Shown piece after piece: positions 46,445-50,591 of a DNA stretch of 50,591 nt. The DNA comes from Thiomicrorhabdus heinhorstiae. Lineage in GTDB: Bacteria; Pseudomonadota; Gammaproteobacteria; Thiomicrospirales; Thiomicrospiraceae. Position numbers and translations under genes: made by a program. Numbering within the stretch: the stretch's first letter is position 1; every line of letters starts with the position of its first letter. A model generated the notes under the pieces. It was not told where the DNA came from, ran no database searches, and saw nothing but the letters and a program-made list of their open reading frames with translations. The stretch lies in contig NZ_JACBGI020000016.1 of NCBI RefSeq assembly GCF_013391765.2, positions 1 through 50,591 on the forward strand. The letters run 5' to 3'.

Positions 46445-46473
46445 TTTATAGCGGGCTTTTTTCCGAATGTCAA
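46445..46473 (-). promoter_or_regulatory. Sigma-70 promoter of fleQ
   Basis: Minus strand TTGACA (46468-46473), 17-base spacer, TATAAA (46445-46450): one mismatch from the full consensus at ideal spacing. The expected start is about 30 bases before the fleQ GTG. It puts fleQ-fleS-fleR at the top of the cascade. Confidence 0.85.
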
Positions 46474-46514
46474 AAATTTGGCAGGGAAATTGATTTGCTT
46501 GCTTCGCCACTCTT

Positions 46515-46811
46515 CTACGCCAAATACTCTTTGAGAGCTTTATGAACGTAACGGCTCTGTTTCAAATCGCCGGCTAAATCCTGCTGATAGCTTTTAATCG
46601 CCTGTTGAATCTGGCGATTATCTTCCAGCAGGCTGGGAATAATTTCATTTAATTGTTGGCCCCACTGTTCAACCGCTTGTTCTAGTTTTTCCTGCCACAC
46701 CGACTCCAACGGCAAAAACGCCTCCCAATCTTGCGACTGGGCGGCGTTAAGCATATTCTTCGAATGCGACAGTAAAATTAAACGCGTTCTCTGTAAGGCG
46801 TCTTGACTCAT
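46515..46811 (-). CDS. fliT: FliT-like flagellar chaperone
   Basis: A 98-residue all-helical protein, the size of FliT, the export chaperone of the cap protein FliD. The N-terminal part (LLSHSKNMLNAAQSQDWEAF) resembles FliT proteins, with a closing helix rich in Lys and Tyr. Sequence in this family is weakly conserved, so the call rests also on its place directly after fliD and fliS. It ends the operon; fleQ with its own promoter follows. Confidence 0.75.
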   Translation of the reverse strand: MSQDALQRTRLILLSHSKNMLNAAQSQDWEAFLPLESVWQEKLEQAVEQWGQQLNEIIPSLLEDNRQIQQAIKSYQQDLAGDLKQSRYVHKALKEYLA

Positions 46812-46814
46812 AGA

Positions 46815-47261
46815 TTAGGCACTTTTACGCGAGACGTGAGTCTCCAATTGATGCTTTTCGGCATATTTAATCTGATCAGGCATATCGTCCCATGCTTCCT
46901 GCAGGCCTTTAACATGCAACAGAAGTTCGTCGATCATTGCAGGATCGTTTTTGGCAGATGCTTCAACCAGACGGCGATAACAATAATCATAAAGCTGGAA
47001 AAGGTTGTCGGCAACCTCTTCGCCTTTTTCCATATCCAACCCGGTTTTTAACGATAACAGAATCGCCAAGGCTTTGTTGGAAACCTTTGCCTTATCGGCG
47101 AATTTTTTCTGAGCCATAAATGCTTTAGTCAAGTTCAAATTCTTCACCAAAGCGGCATACAACATGGATACTAACTTATGCGGCGTCGCTTCAGATACCG
47201 ACGTCTCTGCAAAATTCTTTGCATACTGAGTGGCAAATCGATTTCGAGTATAAGCATTCAT
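46815..47261 (-). CDS. fliS: Flagellin export chaperone FliS
   Basis: A 148-residue helical chaperone that binds the C-terminal end of flagellin and keeps it unfolded for export through FlhA. Family features: the start YTRNRFATQYAKNF, the TPHKLVSMLYAALVKNL segment (about 26-42) and LYDYCYRRLVEASAKND. It lies 37 bases after fliD and directly before fliT. Slightly longer than E. coli FliS (136) at the C terminus. Confidence 0.95.
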   Translation of the reverse strand: MNAYTRNRFATQYAKNFAETSVSEATPHKLVSMLYAALVKNLNLTKAFMAQKKFADKAKVSNKALAILLSLKTGLDMEKGEEVADNLFQLYDYCYRRLVEASAKNDPAMIDELLLHVKGLQEAWDDMPDQIKYAEKHQLETHVSRKSA

Positions 47262-47298
47262 CTTTCTCTCCCTTGTGTCTTAAAGCGGATAGACCCGA

Positions 47299-49632
47299 TT
47301 AATTATTGTTGTTGTTACTAAACGTAGCCGTCAAATAATCTCGTGTCTGCTCACTACTTGATAGTATCGACTGCAAGGCGGAAAACTGAAGCTGATATTT
47401 CAATAAAAGTTGCTCATATTTCGCATCGATCTCCGTCGCGCGATCATCATATTCGCTGCTCTTGTCGGTCAGAGAAGAAATACGCTGACTGATCAAACCG
47501 GTATCGTCGGCAAACAGGTTGTTAATCGTCTCTTCAACCGTACTGGCAAAGCCCTGCGCATAGGTAATGGTTCCACGCGCTCCGGTTACACCGCCAAGCA
47601 CTTCAAATTCCAAACCGCGAACCTCCGCATCGTTACCGCTGATAACCGCAAAGTCGCTGATTTTGACTTTACGACCGTCAGTTGCATCGGCATAGGCTCC
47701 GATATTCAGGGTTCCGCTAGAGGTGGTAATGGTTCCGTCGACATTCTGACCGACATCGGTCAAGTCGGCACTTAAACCGCCGTTAGCCAAACCGGAGAAA
47801 TTGGTCAGCGTGACATCCGAAGAAGAACCGTAACGATTCGAACTGATACTCAAAATACCGCCGTCGGTGGAGATGCTCACAGAACCACCTGCGGCCTGCA
47901 CGTCGGTACTACTGTTGATACTGTTTGTCATACCGCTGGCCAGTTCGCTCAGAGTATAACGCCCGGCAGCCAGACTCAAACTGGTGGAGGTTGAACCATC
48001 GATACTGACATCGAAGCTCGCACCGGAAGTTAGATCAATCAAGTCTTCACCAGCGTAATCGGTCGTCGAAAAACCTTGGTTGGACAGACCGCTTACATTA
48101 CTTAAAGTTAAAGCGCCTTCTCCGGTATTGGAGCTGATCTCAAAACGCCCTTGAGCGGTGTCGTAAGCGATAGTGGCATTCATGCTGTTGACATCGATCT
48201 GGGCCTGAATAGCCGCCGCAACATCTTCCTTAGTCGAATAGGTTCCGGCAATCGAACTTAAATCGATTGTCGTTGTCGGGCCAGCGCCTAAAGTCAGATC
48301 AAAACTGGCTCCGGCGGCAATTTCCAGAGCGGCATTAACATCGGTTAAACCGCTGCCGGCAACTTTCTGATCACCAGTGGTTGTTACAGCGCCACCGCTG
48401 ACGGTCGCTCTTTCCGCCAATTGAGTGATATCCAAATCATAACTGCCGGTTTCGGTACGTTCGTTGCCCGACAAGACATTAATTAATGGATCGTCGCTGG
48501 TACCGCCTTTGGAGAACAAACTGGAAACCGCGCTCATATTGGAGTTCATCACCGCACTCAGAGTTTCTTCATCCAAAGACATGCTGCCGTCACGATTCAA
48601 GCTTAAACCGATGGTCGCCAGAGAGTTATAGTTACCGCTCAATTCACCGATAGTCCCGCTCATTGCTTCAGAAATCTGCGAACGCACCGAACGCAGCAAA
48701 CTGCTGCCGGCAAGATCTCCGTAATATTGATACTCCTCAGAATCCAGTTCTGCCTGGGTTAAGTCGTCCGTGTTATAACTGCCCAATTCGTCCAGAATGG
48801 TATCCAATTGGTTATAAACATCGACAAAACTCTTAACGGAGTCCATGATATTTTCGCTATCCTGCCCGATAGAAATACTTTGCGGCGTGCCTGGAGAAGC
48901 GGAATTCAACTGAAAACTCACCCCTTCAATTACTTCGTCGAATTGGTTGGTGCTGCTGGTTACGGTCAAACCGTTCAAAACCATCACCGCATCCTGTGCA
49001 TTCGCAGTGGTTGTTAAACCATCGGTATCGAAATCACTCAAACCGGACACACTGACTTCACTCGCCAAACCGGTCTGTTTGGAAGTAAACATCATCTGGT
49101 AACCGCTGCCGTTGTTGATAATCGATGCGGTTACACCATAATCGCCATTATTGATAACTTTCTGCAAACCTTCCAGCGTGTTGTTGGAACTATCAACGGT
49201 AATATCGTGGGTTTGCCCACCAACGGACAGCTGCAGGGTTCCGCTGGACACGGTATCCGACGCGGAGGAGTAAACTTTATTCGCAACTTGGGTATGCGCC
49301 TGCGCCAACTGCTTCGATTCGATTTGGAAAGAAGCCAGATTCGCACTGCTGCTCGCAGTTACCGAAACAATGTCGCTGTTTGACGAACTCGCGGTTTTCT
49401 GACTAAACAGATCCGGGGATGATAAGGCATTTACATAGGTGTTGAAAGCGTTCAGGTTCGACTGCAGATATTTCAATGCATCTAATTCGGTGGTTACCTT
49501 TTCCTGATTATTTTCAAGGATTGCTTTCGGTCCGGCCACCTCAGCCTCTGCCAACACCTTGGCCATATTGCCGATGTCAAAAGTGCTGCCGGTTAATGAA
49601 TTTAGGAGTGTGGTACCGATTTCGTTTGCCAT
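47299..49632 (-). CDS. fliD: Flagellar filament cap protein FliD, enlarged
   Basis: A 777-residue cap protein, against about 470 in E. coli and Pseudomonas. The N-terminal coiled part (1-110) and the C-terminal coil (about 690-770, with QLLLKYQLQFSALQSILSS) that contact the filament are normal. The extra length lies in the surface domains. Residues 436-526 and 531-624 form two related repeats, each with a GASFD start and an LxNxSGLxNxG end, similar to flagellin hook IN motifs. These outer domains may serve adhesion. The gene follows a strong sigma-28 promoter and ends 37 bases before fliS. Confidence 0.95.
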   Translation of the reverse strand: MANEIGTTLLNSLTGSTFDIGNMAKVLAEAEVAGPKAILENNQEKVTTELDALKYLQSNLNAFNTYVNALSSPDLFSQKTASSSNSDIVSVTASSSANLASFQIESKQLAQAHTQVANKVYSSASDTVSSGTLQLSVGGQTHDITVDSSNNTLEGLQKVINNGDYGVTASIINNGSGYQMMFTSKQTGLASEVSVSGLSDFDTDGLTTTANAQDAVMVLNGLTVTSSTNQFDEVIEGVSFQLNSASPGTPQSISIGQDSENIMDSVKSFVDVYNQLDTILDELGSYNTDDLTQAELDSEEYQYYGDLAGSSLLRSVRSQISEAMSGTIGELSGNYNSLATIGLSLNRDGSMSLDEETLSAVMNSNMSAVSSLFSKGGTSDDPLINVLSGNERTETGSYDLDITQLAERATVSGGAVTTTGDQKVAGSGLTDVNAALEIAAGASFDLTLGAGPTTTIDLSSIAGTYSTKEDVAAAIQAQIDVNSMNATIAYDTAQGRFEISSNTGEGALTLSNVSGLSNQGFSTTDYAGEDLIDLTSGASFDVSIDGSTSTSLSLAAGRYTLSELASGMTNSINSSTDVQAAGGSVSISTDGGILSISSNRYGSSSDVTLTNFSGLANGGLSADLTDVGQNVDGTITTSSGTLNIGAYADATDGRKVKISDFAVISGNDAEVRGLEFEVLGGVTGARGTITYAQGFASTVEETINNLFADDTGLISQRISSLTDKSSEYDDRATEIDAKYEQLLLKYQLQFSALQSILSSSEQTRDYLTATFSNNNNN

Positions 49633-49715
49633 TTTTCTCTCCCGAGACGCTATATATACTTTTCCTGTCGCTTTACAAGCACATAAAGTGCCGTTCGCTC
49701 CGTTTGATAACCTTT

Positions 49716-49742
49716 ATATCGGCAAAATATTGATTTTATTTA
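49716..49742 (-). promoter_or_regulatory. Sigma-28 (FliA) promoter of fliD-fliS-fliT
   Basis: Minus strand TAAA (49739-49742), 15-base spacer, GCCGATAT (49716-49723): seven of eight bases of the FliA -10 element at ideal spacing. The expected start gives a leader of about 77 bases before the fliD ATG. Confidence 0.8.
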
Positions 49743-49767
49743 ATAGAAAGGAGGGGGAAATTGCAAA

Positions 49768-49793
49768 TAAAAAAAGCGGCCATAAAGGCCGCT
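49768..49793 (-). terminator. Rho-independent terminator after flaG
   Basis: AGCGGCC/GGCCGCT stem (49775-49781 and 49787-49793), five-base loop, followed on the minus strand by seven T. It closes the flagellin-flaG transcript and isolates the fliD promoter. Confidence 0.85.
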
Positions 49794-49883
49794 AAACACA
49801 CAAGGGAAACAATAAATCAGACAGAATCCGTTTTAAAAAGGTTTAAATATGCTTCTGGATCAACCGGGAAGCAAAACCGCAGC

Positions 49884-50291
49884 TTACACAATTTTGTCGA
49901 GCAAGACTCCGGTTATGGATTCGTTAGAATCCCCGCCACGCTGCTGCACGGCGTTTAAATAATCTTGAATATTTTTCATAATTTTCAGCGAATCCTCGGT
50001 AGGCAATTGTCGAATTACCTCTTGAGTGCCGCTATCAATGACTTCAACAACTGAAGACTGAGTATCTGCATCAACTTTGAAGCTCAAAGAATGCCCCATT
50101 TTGCCTAAAAGCTCATTGAGCTTTTCCGCTTCCTTACCGAGCCGGCCGATTGTGACCGGCTCTTTGATTTCGGAAACTTCAGGCTCAGGCTTATCAGCGA
50201 GGACCGAAGGTTTGGCAACTTGGTTATTAACCTCATTACCAACCTGAGACATCGCCGAATTAGTCATGGGAGGGAAACCGTTAATATCCAT
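49884..50291 (-). CDS. flaG: Flagellar protein FlaG
   Basis: A 135-residue protein of the FlaG family, which in Pseudomonas and Vibrio affects filament length. The N-terminal 55 residues are variable; the conserved C-terminal domain (about 60-125) reads LNELLGKMGHSLSFKVDADT, then QEVIRQLPTEDSLKIMKNIQDYLN. The start follows a long AGGAGGAGAGGA ribosome site. It lies 35 bases after the flagellin gene with no terminator between and before a terminator, so it is co-transcribed with flagellin. Confidence 0.93.
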   Translation of the reverse strand: MDINGFPPMTNSAMSQVGNEVNNQVAKPSVLADKPEPEVSEIKEPVTIGRLGKEAEKLNELLGKMGHSLSFKVDADTQSSVVEVIDSGTQEVIRQLPTEDSLKIMKNIQDYLNAVQQRGGDSNESITGVLLDKIV

Positions 50292-50325
50292 TCTCCTCTC
50301 CTCCTAAAGCTGAATAACTTGCAAA

Positions 50326-50591
50326 TTACTGAACCAGAGAAAGTACGTTCTGTGACTGCTGGTTCGCTTGGCTCAACATGCTCATACCGGCTTGTTGCAA
50401 CACTTGAGTTCTCGCCAGGTTGGCACTTTCTTTCGCAAAGTCCGCATCTTCGATACGTGAACGTGCAGCACTGATGTTTTCATTTACATTGCTCAAGTTC
50501 GATACCGTTGATTCCAGACGGTTTTGCAAAGCACCCCATTTCGCACGTTGCAGGTTGATGTTCGACAAATCCTGGTCAATCGCGGCAATCG
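50326..50591 (-). CDS. fliC: Flagellin, C-terminal part (cut by window end)
   Basis: The frame runs open to the right end of the window, so only the last 88 residues are present. They match the conserved C-terminal D0/D1 region of flagellin: RAKWGALQNRLESTVSNLSN, then NISAARSRIEDADFAKESAN and the final QANQQSQNVLSLVQ. This end packs in the filament core and binds FliS. The internal ATG at 50568 is not the start, since the upstream codons (IAAIDQDLSN) continue the family sequence. The promoter lies outside the window. Confidence 0.95.
   Translation of the reverse strand, partial: IAAIDQDLSNINLQRAKWGALQNRLESTVSNLSNVNENISAARSRIEDADFAKESANLARTQVLQQAGMSMLSQANQQSQNVLSLVQ

Noticed and set aside
46408-46514. 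Frameshifted N-terminal domain of FleQ
   Set aside because: Only 107 bases lie before fliT and they hold a promoter; there is no room for a domain of about 120 residues in any frame.

Overview
The window looks like a chromosomal piece of a motile gammaproteobacterium. Evidence is the block trxB <-> ftsK-lolA-rarA-crcB-serS, close to the enterobacterial trxB-lrp-ftsK-lolA-rarA-serS order, together with a Pseudomonas/Vibrio-type polar flagellar cluster (fleQ-fleS-fleR, flhF, fleN, fliA, sigma-54 and sigma-28 promoters, cheZ). The gene content and moderate GC would suit a Thiomicrospira/Hydrogenovibrio-like sulfur oxidiser, but that is a guess. No rRNA, insertion sequence, prophage, CRISPR array or pseudogene was seen.

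Layout. 1-1.7 kb: orphan cupin, small lipoprotein, tRNA-Ser(UGA), single-domain alkyltransferase homologue. 1.7-8.1 kb (minus strand): ftsK, lolA, rarA, crcB and serS. 8.4-11.1 kb: thioredoxin reductase, Mip-like FKBP isomerase, a CutA/NIF3-like small protein and a small membrane protein. 11.1-14.5 kb (minus): receptor without sensor domain, cheB, cheR. 14.6-17.3 kb (plus): FliK-like protein, CheW, CheY, STAS protein and a stand-alone FlhB C-terminal domain. 17.4-26.4 kb (minus): flhA-flhF-fleN-fliA-cheY, then cheZ-cheA-cheW. 26.5-36.5 kb (minus): fliK, a membrane receptor, motA, motB and fliLMNOPQR-flhB. 36.7-42.6 kb (minus): fliEFGHIJ. 42.7-46.4 kb (minus): fleQ-fleS-fleR. 46.5-50.6 kb (minus): flagellin (cut by the window edge), flaG, fliD, fliS, fliT.

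Promoters read from the sequence give a plausible hierarchy. A near-consensus sigma-70 promoter precedes fleQ. GG-N10-GC sigma-54 promoters precede fliE, fliK and the first receptor. GCCGATA-type sigma-28 promoters precede fliD, the cheZ leader, the plus-strand cheW and, more weakly, cheR and flhA. FleQ would start the cascade, FleS/FleR and sigma-54 would build the basal body, and FliA would switch on filament cap and chemotaxis genes. Many starts are GTG (fleQ, fleS, fliP, fliR, flhF, fliA, cheA, cheB), chosen from Shine-Dalgarno spacing.

Most unusual points: FleQ has no N-terminal FleQ domain and lacks residues linked to c-di-GMP binding; a second FliK-like/FlhB-C pair brackets a CheW-CheY-STAS set; a sigma-28 promoter, a five-codon ORF and a terminator-like hairpin lie before cheZ; CheA carries a triple acidic repeat; FliD is greatly enlarged; and a sensorless receptor sits between fliK and motA.
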